Shown: positions 24,459-33,182 of the stretch, piece by piece
Layout of the letters: each line of letters starts with the position of its first letter
How positions within the stretch are numbered: the stretch's first letter is position 1
Source: an uncultured Alphaproteobacteria bacterium
GTDB lineage: Bacteria > Pseudomonadota > Alphaproteobacteria > RF32 > CAG-239
Assembly: GCA_934254585.1 (NCBI GenBank)
Contig: CAKQLF010000001.1
Coordinates: 248,001-312,000 of the forward strand
Reading direction: 5' to 3'
DNA length: 64,000 nucleotides
Made by a program: the position numbers and the translations under genes
The notes under the pieces: model-generated
What the model saw: the letters and a program-made list of their open reading frames with translations, nothing else
Told to the model about the DNA's origin: nothing
Database searches by the model: none

Positions 24459-25444
24459 TTTTTCTTCAGTATATGTAAATACTCAATAGTTTTATCAGCT
24501 AAATAACTCCTATTAGCATCAGCTTTAAAGCGTTGATAATCTTTTGTTGCTAAGGAATATTCACCATATTTGTTCATTGTAGATTTTATATCATCAACAG
24601 ACATCAAACCTTCATTATTATAACTTAAAAAAATATATTTAAATTTGGCATTTTTTATCAAATCATCAAAACTATCTAAAACTTTATCTCTTTTACAATA
24701 TAATGAACGACTATAATCTCTGAGCCCTGTTTTACCTTTAGGCTGAAATTTATCATACAAAGCTATTGTATTAAGTAAATGATAATTGGCTCCATATTGT
24801 CGTTCATTATACGGAGGATCCAGATACAAAATATCACCTTGAATATGTTTAATAAGTTGATTGGCATCCTCGCAATATACTTGGTGGTCATGGTCATTTA
24901 TCTGATATAAAGCAGGCTCCAAATTTAATGATTTTTGAGCAGATTTCTTTAATTTTTTCAAGAATGCACCATATACAGATGCCGTATTTGCAACTCTATC
25001 TGCGCTTTCCAATAATGATGCAAGTAAAAAGTAATATTGATTATCTGAAATTTTGGCTGTATCTTTCCATACTTGTATTTTATTTCTTATTGCATCAATT
25101 TTTTTGCCATTTTCATCAGAAAAATATTGCCGCCCAGAACCACTTCCTAAACAATAATTATTAAAGATAAAACCTTCTACACCTTCAAGGCTCATCAAAT
25201 CAGATATTAACTTCTGGTAATCCATAGCCAAATGATTGCCTATATAGTTACGATTTAATATATAGCTATATCGTTCAATATCATTAGAAATTATCTGTTT
25301 TGTTTTTAATTTGAAATAACGACCAACGATACCTGTTCCTGCAAATAAATCACAAAAAACACATGATTTAATATCATTTACGACACGAGATATATTATCA
25401 TCTAAAAAAGAAAGTAATTTATATTTTGATCCGATATAGTTCAT
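24455..25444 (-). CDS. D12-class DNA adenine-N6 methyltransferase
   Basis: This 329-residue Dam-like enzyme starts MNYIGSKYKLL, the usual N-terminus of the class. It has motif I DLFAGTG at about 32-38 and motif IV DPPYNERQY at 209-217. It is the first gene of the restriction-modification operon (24455, 23658, 22537, all on the minus strand). With the second methyltransferase of another class, it suggests two strand-specific methylations of a non-palindromic site. It is AT-rich compared with core genes, consistent with acquisition. Confidence 0.9.
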   Translation of the reverse strand: MNYIGSKYKLLSFLDDNISRVVNDIKSCVFCDLFAGTGIVGRYFKLKTKQIISNDIERYSYILNRNYIGNHLAMDYQKLISDLMSLEGVEGFIFNNYCLGSGSGRQYFSDENGKKIDAIRNKIQVWKDTAKISDNQYYFLLASLLESADRVANTASVYGAFLKKLKKSAQKSLNLEPALYQINDHDHQVYCEDANQLIKHIQGDILYLDPPYNERQYGANYHLLNTIALYDKFQPKGKTGLRDYSRSLYCKRDKVLDSFDDLIKNAKFKYIFLSYNNEGLMSVDDIKSTMNKYGEYSLATKDYQRFKADANRSYLADKTIEYLHILKKN

Positions 25445-25507
25445 TGTTTACCTTAATTTAAAATTCGATTTAATTTACATATAACGCATAAAAAAATCAT
25501 TTGTAAA

Positions 25508-26146
25508 TCAAATTTCTCCTTTTCGAGCTTTTTTAATCACTTCTTTTCTGTATTCTACGGGATCATATTGATAGCATCCTTCACATCCGTAGTCATGCAA
25601 CGATTTTCCACCTTTATAATAAGCCATTGGATTTCCGTCTAAGTTACGAGCATCCCAACGCTCTCCAGTTTCCATGCATTTTTTACAAATTTGCCTTTTG
25701 GCATCATTTGCAGCTTTTGTAAGAGGCTGAAAGTCATCAATTGTTTGGGTGCTTAAATCCGAAACGCGAAAATTGTTCTTTCTACCATCTTTGTGATCAA
25801 TTTCAATTTTGATATTTTCAGAATTACCCCTAATTCCAAGCATTACGCAGTTTTTATCTTTATAATATTCTTTTATATCTGAACGAATTGTTTGATTAAA
25901 TGACGCATCAGTATTAAGACCGATTGTTCTAACGGCATCAATAGAATTCCCCGACGTTTGAGTTTTATCAAATTCCAGCTTATACCTTTTAGCCAAAGTA
26001 GACTCTTTACGACACCAACTTCCTCCATTGCCAAGTTTTAATTCCCTGTATTCTCCAACGAATTCTGCAACAGAAACCCAGCGGCTATATCCCTGTTCAT
26101 TTGGTGATGCCAATTCTAAAAATAGTTCAGTTTTTGTTTTTTTCAT
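25508..26146 (-). CDS. HNH-type nuclease, probable type II restriction enzyme
   Basis: This 212-residue protein has an HNH-like core: IEIDHKDGRKNN (Asp117-His118), a second element QPLTKAANDAKRQ with Asn147, and zinc-ligand pairs CKKC (154-157) and GCEGC near the end. The N-terminal half (EFVGEYRELKLGNGGSWCRK) may give DNA specificity. It lies 63 bases upstream of the two methyltransferases on the same strand. Either this or the EVE-PD-(D/E)XK protein could be the restriction partner, and both may work. It is not assigned to a named prototype. Confidence 0.7.
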   Translation of the reverse strand: MKKTKTELFLELASPNEQGYSRWVSVAEFVGEYRELKLGNGGSWCRKESTLAKRYKLEFDKTQTSGNSIDAVRTIGLNTDASFNQTIRSDIKEYYKDKNCVMLGIRGNSENIKIEIDHKDGRKNNFRVSDLSTQTIDDFQPLTKAANDAKRQICKKCMETGERWDARNLDGNPMAYYKGGKSLHDYGCEGCYQYDPVEYRKEVIKKARKGEI

Positions 26147-26344
26147 AAAATGACTCCTTTATTGAAAAGCTTATGTAAATAAAAACAAAAAAACAAGAAA
26201 TCTTATTTTGTTATCTGCAACTTTTATCGTTTCAACCTTTAACTTGGCAATGTCAAAGGTTACAAAATTTCATTTTTAATAAAATTTTTCAAATAATCTC
26301 AAAAAACTTTAGTAGAAATTCGCAAGCTTCATATTCTATAAAAT

Positions 26345-26524
26345 ATGACAAATGCGTATAATCAACTCAAAAATGAGTTATCAATTCTCTATCCCGATGT
26401 TACGGATATTGAATTAAAAGAAATGGCAAGCAATCTGATTGATTTTTATACAACGGCTGTAAAAGCCGTTTTAGAAGATGATACAAAAGAATTTGTTACT
26501 GATGACAAAAACTCTTCTTCATAA
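26345..26524 (+). CDS. Small acidic protein upstream of the serine recombinase
   Basis: This 59-residue frame starts MTNAYNQLKNELSILYPD and continues ELKEMASNLIDFY, then an acidic tail. It is too short for a domain call. It is likely a single amphipathic helical unit. The frame is complete, in the same direction as the large serine recombinase, and 145 bases upstream of it. A clear ribosome binding site is not seen, so expression is uncertain. Confidence 0.45.
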   Translation: MTNAYNQLKNELSILYPDVTDIELKEMASNLIDFYTTAVKAVLEDDTKEFVTDDKNSSS

Positions 26525-26669
26525 CCTTATTTATTTTGTAAATTAGGTTAATTGTTTGAAAAATCAGCAAAATATTAGCAATAAAGTCGTCAGAAACAGA
26601 AAATAACCGCTTACATTCCCAAAATAACGCGACATAATATTATTATGTAAAAACAAAGGAGTAATGAAT

Positions 26670-28253
26670 ATGGCTAAGAAATACAGATATGCTAAAGCTG
26701 CACCATGCGTTCAGGCTGTCATTTTTGCACGCGTATCTACCAAGGAACAAGAACCAGGGGGTTCTCTAAAGGCTCAGAAAGAAGCAATGGAAGATTATTG
26801 TAACAAAAAGGGACTTCCTATTGTTCAGAAATATAAAGCGGTTGAAAGTTCCACCAATGGCAAACGTACAAAATTCAATGAAATGTTAGACTTTGTAAAA
26901 AAGCAGAAACGCAAAACCGCGATTGTTGTCCATTGTATTGACCGTTTTCAAAGACGCTTCAATGAATGTGTGGAAGTTGAAGAAATATTATTAGATGACA
27001 AAACTGACCTGCATTTTTGCAAAGAAAGGTTAATTCTCACTAAAAATAGTCCGTCTTCTGATATTATGCGTTGGGATATGGGCATTTTATCCGGCAAAAT
27101 GTATGTGGCAAATCTGCGAGATAATGTTAACAGAGGTATGAATTATAACTGGTCGATTGGAAAATATCAGACAAAGGCTCCGGTTGGGTATTTGAATATT
27201 AACAAAGACATTATTGTTGATTCAGAACGTGCACCTTTAGTTAAAAAGATGTTTGAGATGTATGCGACCGGACAATATTCCGTAAAACGCTTGCAAGAAT
27301 TTGCCTCGGAAATGAATTTATGTTCTTCTCATTCTAAAACAAATAAACCATTAGGACGAGAAACCATATATGCGATGTTAAAAAATCCGTTTTATTATGG
27401 TGAAATGGTAATCCGTGGTGAAATTATGCCACATGCTTATGAACCTCTTATTTCAAAATCATTATATGATAAAGTTCAAGAAGTGCGTTCTGGTGGTAAA
27501 ATACATACAAAAATGCGAGAATATGCCGGAATTCCTTTTGTGTTTCGCGGATTGATAAAATGTGCGGAATGTGACGGCACCATCTCATCAGAACAGCATT
27601 TTAAGAAAAGTGGCAGAAAATATACTTATTTGCGTTGTACACACTCAAACGGTTGTTGTCATCAAGGTCTGGTTAGCGAAAACCTTTTATTACAACAACT
27701 TGATGATGAAGTTTTTAGTAAACTAAGACTTAGCAAGAATATTTTAGAGCCTCTGAAAAAATGCGTGCAGAAAAAATTGATTGAAGAATCCGAAGCAAAT
27801 ACCATTGTAAAACGCAAGATCTCCGTGGAATTAAACAATCTTGAAGCTAAAGAGAGACGGGTTAAGGATTCATTTTTTGACGGAGACATAACCAGAGAGG
27901 AATGGCAGGAAGAAAAAGCTATTATTGCCACCAAGAGGGAAGAATTACAACGGACAGCTAAAAAATATGCCGATATTAGCAAAGATATTCAAGTAACTGT
28001 TAATGAAATTTTAGATATTGCGGCAACTGTTTCCGATATTATGAAAAAAGCTGATTCTACTCAGCAAAATAAATTGTTAAGTCTTATGCTCTCAGAATGT
28101 TATCTTGACGGTCAGAGACTAATTTATACGTTGAGAAAACCTTTTGACAAGCTGATTAACCTCAAAAATGCCAGTACCTGGTTTGATTTTGATAAATCAG
28201 ACATCAAGGAATACAAAAACAGGACAGATAAAGTGGAGAGGTATAAGAATTGA
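26670..28253 (+). CDS. Large serine recombinase
   Basis: This site-specific integrase cuts with an N-terminal serine. The resolvase domain begins VIFARVSTKEQ with catalytic Ser near residue 22, includes RFQRRFNE, and runs to about 150. A recombinase domain spans about 165-290 (APVGYLNI, PLVKKMFEMYATG, IYAMLKNPFYYG). A zinc ribbon follows (CAECDGT...RCTHSNGC), then a coiled-coil C-terminal region from 370. At 527 residues it appears intact. The second of two ATGs has AGGAG eight bases upstream and is chosen. It sits between the restriction module and the four-gene cassette and may mobilise the island. Confidence 0.93.
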   Translation: MAKKYRYAKAAPCVQAVIFARVSTKEQEPGGSLKAQKEAMEDYCNKKGLPIVQKYKAVESSTNGKRTKFNEMLDFVKKQKRKTAIVVHCIDRFQRRFNECVEVEEILLDDKTDLHFCKERLILTKNSPSSDIMRWDMGILSGKMYVANLRDNVNRGMNYNWSIGKYQTKAPVGYLNINKDIIVDSERAPLVKKMFEMYATGQYSVKRLQEFASEMNLCSSHSKTNKPLGRETIYAMLKNPFYYGEMVIRGEIMPHAYEPLISKSLYDKVQEVRSGGKIHTKMREYAGIPFVFRGLIKCAECDGTISSEQHFKKSGRKYTYLRCTHSNGCCHQGLVSENLLLQQLDDEVFSKLRLSKNILEPLKKCVQKKLIEESEANTIVKRKISVELNNLEAKERRVKDSFFDGDITREEWQEEKAIIATKREELQRTAKKYADISKDIQVTVNEILDIAATVSDIMKKADSTQQNKLLSLMLSECYLDGQRLIYTLRKPFDKLINLKNASTWFDFDKSDIKEYKNRTDKVERYKN

Positions 28254-28350
28254 ACCAATACAGGTTACGCAAAATTTCAAAGCTAATGACGCTATGAAAA
28301 TCAATTGTGCAAAAACGATAAGAATTTTCTATGTTAAGGAGTATGCAAAA

Positions 28351-29718
28351 TTAGTTTTCAATTAGATATGAAGAAATCACGCGTATCCAAGATGACAAAT
28401 ACAAGATTTCAATACCTAATTTTTCTTCTAATGTATCTTTAGCTTGTTGTAATTGCTTCATGATGTCATTAATATTATGCTCTTTTATGAAGTTATATTC
28501 TTTTTCTTTATTATATAAATAATGTCTCAAGCACAGTTCTTTGGCTTCAGTTGTAGGATATGACATCATTACACTATACTCTTGTCCATTTTTACTTTTT
28601 CGTATATTGGTCACAGTATTTATAATGCCAAATTCTTGAATATCGCTTTCAGGGTCATTTTTTATTATTTCTTTACACTGAGGACAATCACAAACTTTTT
28701 CAAAATATATACTTTTGCTATTAAGCCATCCTTCATCTAATAACAGCTGAATTATATTTCTAAAATGAAAGCGTTTGTGAGCTATAGGTAAATAAAATTT
28801 AGAAATAGGGACGCCTCCTCCTACGGGGAAAACACTTCTAGATTCTCCATATTCCATACCGTGACAACAAGCCTGCAACAATCCCAAATTAATAAGTATT
28901 AGTGAAAAATAACTGCCGTATAATTGTGAAACTGGAATGTTTTTTTCTTTAAATTTTACTAACAAGTATAAATAATTGTTTAGTAAAACATCTCCAGCAT
29001 CTTTTTCATCAAACGCATCAATCCACAATAAAATTTCACAGGGATTAACTTTTGAGTATTCATCAACTAAAAGGTTAAGCTTGTCCTTATCCAACAAAAT
29101 GCTTGAATTAATAACAAGTTGTGCAGAAATAGAAGGATGATAAGTTTTAGACAATTCAATCGCTTTAGTATTAATATGTAACCAGTGATTGAAATTATTA
29201 TCAGATAAATAAAAATAAGGAGCTATTAAACAGCAAGGAGCTACGCATAAACTGTTTTCATCATTTCCTAAAATATACTCTATGTATTCTTTATATTCAT
29301 TTTTTTCTTCTAATACTTCTTTTTTTATAGTATTTTGCTGAAATTCAATAACTTTTTGACATAGTTCTTTTAAAAAGGTGTCATTATCATCGAAGTCTGT
29401 TAACTCAATTGACCGCTTTTTACATGAAATTATATCTTTTAATGTGTCACCGTAAAAGCTGAGAAGCTTTTCAATAGATTTTTTCAAATTACCATCAGAT
29501 CCAATCAAACCTTGATAGTATTGGAATGCATACGTTTGAGGGTCAATTATGAAATCTTTTTTACATAATTCATTGCTTATAAATTTGGAAATAGAATTAG
29601 TACAATGTGCAAAGATATTTGCATTTAGTATTAAAACATCATATGAATCATTAAAACTTGAAACATATTTTTTTTCTGCATTGGTACCAAAGCGTAATAA
29701 ATGTGTTCCTTTAATCAT
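28351..29718 (-). CDS. Large protein with C-x-C-x2-C cluster, possible TIM-barrel (TGT-like) enzyme
   Basis: I do not recognise this 455-residue protein with certainty. The alternation SYDVLILNANIFAHC, DFIIDPQTYAF, HPSISAQLVINSS, EILLWIDAFDE and IPVSQLYGSYF suggests a beta/alpha barrel. A glycine-rich loop GYGES-like (MEYGESRSVFPVGGG) is followed by a Cys343-x-Cys345-x2-Cys348 cluster and then ELCLRHYLYNKE. That order is loosely like tRNA-guanine transglycosylases, where a C-x-C-x2-C zinc site precedes an LRHL segment. A base-exchange or other nucleic-acid enzyme is therefore possible. It overlaps the nuclease-like gene by ATGA and is the last gene of the cassette. Confidence 0.4.
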   Translation of the reverse strand: MIKGTHLLRFGTNAEKKYVSSFNDSYDVLILNANIFAHCTNSISKFISNELCKKDFIIDPQTYAFQYYQGLIGSDGNLKKSIEKLLSFYGDTLKDIISCKKRSIELTDFDDNDTFLKELCQKVIEFQQNTIKKEVLEEKNEYKEYIEYILGNDENSLCVAPCCLIAPYFYLSDNNFNHWLHINTKAIELSKTYHPSISAQLVINSSILLDKDKLNLLVDEYSKVNPCEILLWIDAFDEKDAGDVLLNNYLYLLVKFKEKNIPVSQLYGSYFSLILINLGLLQACCHGMEYGESRSVFPVGGGVPISKFYLPIAHKRFHFRNIIQLLLDEGWLNSKSIYFEKVCDCPQCKEIIKNDPESDIQEFGIINTVTNIRKSKNGQEYSVMMSYPTTEAKELCLRHYLYNKEKEYNFIKEHNINDIMKQLQQAKDTLEEKLGIEILYLSSWIRVISSYLIEN

Positions 29719-30134
29719 ACCCAAACTCCATTGATTCTGTTTTTAAAAGCTTCATTTAACCAAATTTTTCCAACCTTCCATACTTTTCTATTATGTTTTG
29801 CAGGGTAAATGGTTTCTATTAATTTGTCACTATCCTTATCAAAGAAAACAAGACCAACATCAGTTTTTTCCATTGCTTTTGATAATTTTTCGGGTATTTT
29901 TTTCTTAGGTTTAGGGATACATATATATACTTCATTTGTGCCTAAAAAATGACTCGATGCTTGCTCTATGGCTCGTTTCCAATTATCAATTTTAAATTCA
30001 ATAGCAATTAATTGGTTTTTTTTAAGGTAAACAAGATCTATAGACTGTTGCATAAAAGGAACCTCCGTTACAACTTGAATTCCTTTTTTTCTTAAATAAT
30101 CTTGAACTTTATTTACCATCTCAATTTCGTACAT
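29715..30134 (-). CDS. Small PD-(D/E)XK nuclease-like protein
   Basis: This 139-residue protein has a compact nuclease core: Glu24 in VVTEVPF, Asp33 in SIDLVYL, and Glu46/Lys48 in IAIEFKIDNWK. These give the D-x(n)-E-x-K signature of restriction-endonuclease-like folds, with the following helix AIEQAS. The C-terminal part has basic strands and a Trp-rich tail (VWKVGKIW). It is translationally coupled to the next gene (ATGA) and ten bases after the membrane protein gene. It may be a DNA or RNA effector in a defence cassette, or a holding subunit for nucleic acid. Confidence 0.6.
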   Translation of the reverse strand: MYEIEMVNKVQDYLRKKGIQVVTEVPFMQQSIDLVYLKKNQLIAIEFKIDNWKRAIEQASSHFLGTNEVYICIPKPKKKIPEKLSKAMEKTDVGLVFFDKDSDKLIETIYPAKHNRKVWKVGKIWLNEAFKNRINGVWV

Positions 30135-30144
30135 AATCCAGTCC

Positions 30145-30672
30145 TTATATTATGAAATCTGCTTGTCTTTTTATTTCAGTAGATAAATGCCTAAATCCCA
30201 TATATGTACCCCATATTCTACAAATGCAGTATAGTAAATAAAGAAAAATTATAATTATTAACCCATTAAAGATATCTAAATATTTTTCTTGCGCAAAGAC
30301 TTTTCCATATTTACTGCATAAGAGCCAAGCATTTTTTATAGCTGCAGTACCAAAAATTAAGATAGCGGAAACTATTAACCTTGAAGTGTATTTTGCATAT
30401 TTATTGATATGTTTCTTTAAATTTATTTTATTCTCAAAAGCTACAGACATTTGCTTGATGAATAAAGAGAAGGATGTGCTCATACTATCGTCATATACTA
30501 GATTATTGTGTATTTTATTTTCTATTTTTTCAATAAATTCGGCAAGAAGCGAAGTTTTCGTCAATAAAAGTGAATTTAAAATTTGATTAGCTTTATCATC
30601 AAATTTAGTAAATATAGGGAAAATAATTCCCAGTAGAACACCTGCAACTGCTAAAATATCCTCAAATCCCAT
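30145..30672 (-). CDS. Three-TM membrane protein of unknown function
   Basis: This 175-residue protein has a membrane segment at residues 5-22 (ILAVAGVLLGIIFPIF), a soluble helical loop of about 70 residues, then two more segments (LIVSAILIFGTAAI and GLIIIIFLYLLYCICRIW). No family is recognised. It lies three bases after the winged-helix gene and ten before the PD-(D/E)XK gene, so it belongs to the same operon. Membrane proteins are common effectors or sensors in defence cassettes, but there is no direct evidence of that here. Confidence 0.55.
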   Translation of the reverse strand: MGFEDILAVAGVLLGIIFPIFTKFDDKANQILNSLLLTKTSLLAEFIEKIENKIHNNLVYDDSMSTSFSLFIKQMSVAFENKINLKKHINKYAKYTSRLIVSAILIFGTAAIKNAWLLCSKYGKVFAQEKYLDIFNGLIIIIFLYLLYCICRIWGTYMGFRHLSTEIKRQADFII

Positions 30673-30675
30673 TAT

Positions 30676-31263
30676 TTAATAACCTTTCAATACTTTTTCT
30701 TTTATTTTTGATTTCTCAGTAAATTCCGGGTATTTAGTATATACATATCGCAAAATATCACGCAACTTTGCCTTATTGTATCTGGCTTTAAATGCTGATA
30801 AAATTTCTTTTTGATTATTAGACAAGCTTTCATATTTATTCTTTTGCTGAATGAACTGAACTCCTTTGTCACTGATTTCAAAGCGTTCTAATGCATATTC
30901 AACAGGTTTTACATCTAATTCTTTTTCCGCATAATCATTAAATTCTGAAATTTCTTCATAAGTTAAAATATCACTACTATTTGAATATGAAGTTGAGATA
31001 AAATCTATATTTTTTAAGAAATCAATATCTTTAAATGCTTTAATAGACATTGGACCAAAATTCCAAGCGGTAAAGAAAAACAAATCATCACTATATTCCA
31101 GTGTATCTTCAGTAAATTTTTTTAAAATTTCTTTTTCAAAAATAAAAAGGAGTTTTGTTAATTTTGTCCGACCTTCTATAGCTTCGCGGAATTCTTTTGT
31201 ATAACCGGGAGAATACAAAAGCAACATGATTATATCAACAGATGTTAATTTTATTTTGGACAT
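30676..31263 (-). CDS. YwgA-like winged-helix protein
   Basis: This 195-residue protein resembles the YwgA family: an N-terminal segment with GRTKLTKLLFIFEKE near residue 31, a middle part AWNFGPMS, and a C-terminal segment ISDKGVQFI plus LRDILRYVYTKYPEFTEKS. The family is found near phage and defence genes and is thought to have a winged-helix fold. It is the first gene of a four-gene minus-strand operon (31263 down to 28351) and could regulate it or recruit a partner. The island repeat copy begins 120 bases upstream. Confidence 0.6.
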   Translation of the reverse strand: MSKIKLTSVDIIMLLLYSPGYTKEFREAIEGRTKLTKLLFIFEKEILKKFTEDTLEYSDDLFFFTAWNFGPMSIKAFKDIDFLKNIDFISTSYSNSSDILTYEEISEFNDYAEKELDVKPVEYALERFEISDKGVQFIQQKNKYESLSNNQKEILSAFKARYNKAKLRDILRYVYTKYPEFTEKSKIKEKVLKGY

Positions 31264-31382
31264 TGTAAAACCTTTACGAACTACTCTAATATATTATAAT
31301 ACAATTTATTCCTATCAAGTTAAGAAATAATAAATTAATTTGCACAGCTTTTAATCTTTTTAGCTCGGAAACTGTGAGGTAA

Positions 31383-31488
31383 GCATCACCAATACAAACG
31401 GCAGGCATAAAAACCTGCCGTTTTGCTTTATTTTCCAAGCCTTTCAGCGAGTTCGAATGTTGTAAATTTGAAAATTGCGTTTTCGGTT
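31383..31488 (+). repeat. Island-flanking repeat, copy 2 (putative attR)
   Basis: Bases 31385-31407 equal 19673-19695 exactly. A terminator hairpin follows (AAACGGCAGG at 31396-31405 with CCTGCCGTTT), then TTTCCAAGCC, GCGAGTTCGAA, and a minus-strand coding remnant similar to copy 1 (PKTQFS against PKSQFS). It closes the 11.7-kb island. Confidence 0.75.
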
Positions 31489-31513
31489 TTTTGTTAATAA
31501 AGGTTAAATTTTA

Positions 31514-32293
31514 TCAACGTCGTATTCCTATGTCTCTTAAAGTTTGATTAACGATTTTATTAACATTATTTTGTTGTCTTTCCTTAGCAAAAAATCTATT
31601 TCCAGCTTTTACGCAATCCGGGCAAATCGGAGATAAGCCTTCTCTTTTGCAAGCTAATCTGGCTCTTGTTATATCGCTGAAATCTCCATCAACTCTTTGT
31701 TGCATAATACAAAGACCATCTTCGTCCGTACAATGAGTTCCATAAATATCGGCAGAATTTTCCCTTCCTTCATAGGTGAGGCCTATTACATGGCCAAATT
31801 CATGCATTAATACAGTTTTGAAATTTTCACAATCAATGATGTTGCCAGAGTCGTCTGAAAATCTGCGGGCAGAAACGACACATCCAATTCCTTCATCTCC
31901 CAACCCGAAACAATAATTCATTTCTTGATTGGGATATAAATCATCTTTGGTAAGTAAAATTGTAAATTGCGGAATTTCTTTATTTGTTGGATCGGTCTGC
32001 ATGGTTTGAAATAATGTGCTTGCATTTAATTGATTAGGACGACCGTCTAGGATAGCATCTCTTTTGGCATTTTCAATGTGCCAGCGTGTACTTTTATATG
32101 GAGCCAGATAAAGCTTGCCGTTTTCCGGATATATATATCCAGTGTCTTTCCATGCACCTAAATTCGTGATTGGATAATCATTTTTATATTGAGGAAAGCA
32201 AGCCATCAATTCTTTTATGGCTTCAACGGCTATTTGGTTTGCCTGAGGATTGAGACCGTCTTGGCTGACAATAAATATATCTTTTTGCTTCAT
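31514..32293 (-). CDS. Archaemetzincin-like zinc metalloprotease
   Basis: This 259-residue protein has FTILLTKDDLYPN near residue 110, VVSARRF near 140, and HEFGHVIGL at 164-172. A His-Cys pair (GTHC), CIM and a C-terminal CPDC follow. That order matches the archaemetzincin pattern (HExxHxxG, HC, C-x-M, CxxC), with about a dozen extra residues before the His-Cys. No obvious signal peptide is present if ATG 32293 is the start (GGAGG-like site upstream). The gene is alone between two repeat copies. Archaemetzincins are typical of archaea and some bacteria, and their substrates are unknown. Confidence 0.68.
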   Translation of the reverse strand: MKQKDIFIVSQDGLNPQANQIAVEAIKELMACFPQYKNDYPITNLGAWKDTGYIYPENGKLYLAPYKSTRWHIENAKRDAILDGRPNQLNASTLFQTMQTDPTNKEIPQFTILLTKDDLYPNQEMNYCFGLGDEGIGCVVSARRFSDDSGNIIDCENFKTVLMHEFGHVIGLTYEGRENSADIYGTHCTDEDGLCIMQQRVDGDFSDITRARLACKREGLSPICPDCVKAGNRFFAKERQQNNVNKIVNQTLRDIGIRR

Positions 32294-32375
32294 AAACGTT
32301 ATCCCCCTCCTTAGTATAGAATATACCATAATTTTATGTAAAAAAAAAGAAGTTTCAGCTTGTGAAACATAAATT

Positions 32376-32498
32376 AAGCATCACCAATACAAACGGCAGG
32401 TATAAAAAACTGCCGTTTTTCTTTATTTTCCAAGCCTTTCAGCGAGTTCGAAAGTCGTATTTTCGAAAACCGCTTTTTGGGAAGTTTTTACGAACTCG
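32376..32498 (+). repeat. Island-flanking repeat, copy 3
   Basis: Twenty-one bases at 32380-32400 match copy 1 exactly, followed by the hairpin, TTTCCAAGCC, GCGAGTTCGAA and GGGAAGTTTTTACGAACTCG. The last segment is also in copy 1. The repeat overlaps and provides the 3' coding end of the gene 32439-33092. Confidence 0.75.
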
Positions 32499-33092
32499 TT
32501 TATGTTGATTTTTTTGTTTATAACAAATTGTTACCAATACATCATTGTTTGGATAACCATATAAATTGGAATCATATTGCGGATTACTCACTTTGATGTA
32601 TTTTGTTTCTCCGTAATTAATTTTTCCCAGCGCATGCGAAACATATCCACTTCCGTCTCTAGGGGCATAATAAGGAATTGAACCTTTGATAGCAAACATT
32701 CTCACATATCCTCCCTTTTTATCTTTAGCTTCTTCTCCTGTCCAAAAATAGATGTGACTATCGTTTTCCCAAATATTCATAGCTTTCATAAGTGAATCGT
32801 TTCTATTACCATAAATGCTTGTTTCTGTTGTTTCCTTATTATATATTTTTTTTGCTAATTTATGTAGATCATTTCCTGTAGGTAGATTCTCAATGTGCCC
32901 GCAAGCTTTGGCTGCACCAGCTAGGTAATCATTGTCATAAGGACAATATTTTAAGCCGAGAGTTTCTTTATAAGAGAGGCATTCTTTTTGACTTAATGGA
33001 GTATATTCTACTTTTATGAAGTCTTTTGCATAAGCATGATTGATTAGGCCTATACTGATAATGCTTAGTATTTTTATGCTATTTTTAATCAA
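32439..33092 (-). CDS. Secreted protein of unknown function in repeat-bounded unit
   Basis: This 217-residue protein has a signal peptide at 1-22 (KILSIISIGLINHAYA). Four cysteines and many Tyr/Asn suggest a disulfide-bonded extracellular or periplasmic domain. No family is recognised. Recognisable stretches are CPYDNDYLAGAAKACGH near 50-66, WTGEEAKDKKGGYVRMFA near 117 and the basic tail RVRKNFPKSG. The tail is encoded within the repeat. A decayed homologous C-terminus lies beside the tRNA (19725-19875), so this gene type may be the original neighbour of tRNA-Glu. Confidence 0.6.
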   Translation of the reverse strand: MIKNSIKILSIISIGLINHAYAKDFIKVEYTPLSQKECLSYKETLGLKYCPYDNDYLAGAAKACGHIENLPTGNDLHKLAKKIYNKETTETSIYGNRNDSLMKAMNIWENDSHIYFWTGEEAKDKKGGYVRMFAIKGSIPYYAPRDGSGYVSHALGKINYGETKYIKVSNPQYDSNLYGYPNNDVLVTICYKQKNQHKRVRKNFPKSGFRKYDFRTR

Positions 33093-33182
33093 AGTAGTCT
33101 CCTAGTGATAATTATGATGCCTTTTGAACATATTATTTATTCATTAATATATCATTAAACAGTAGCTCGTAATTTGTGAGTT

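Noticed and set aside
26664..26669. First ATG of the large serine recombinase
   Set aside because: Only two bases separate it from the AGGAG element. The ATG at 26670 has normal spacing.
28168..28365. 65-codon plus-strand frame at the 3' end of the large serine recombinase
   Set aside because: It overlaps the recombinase in another frame and the neighbouring minus-strand gene, with no start signal.
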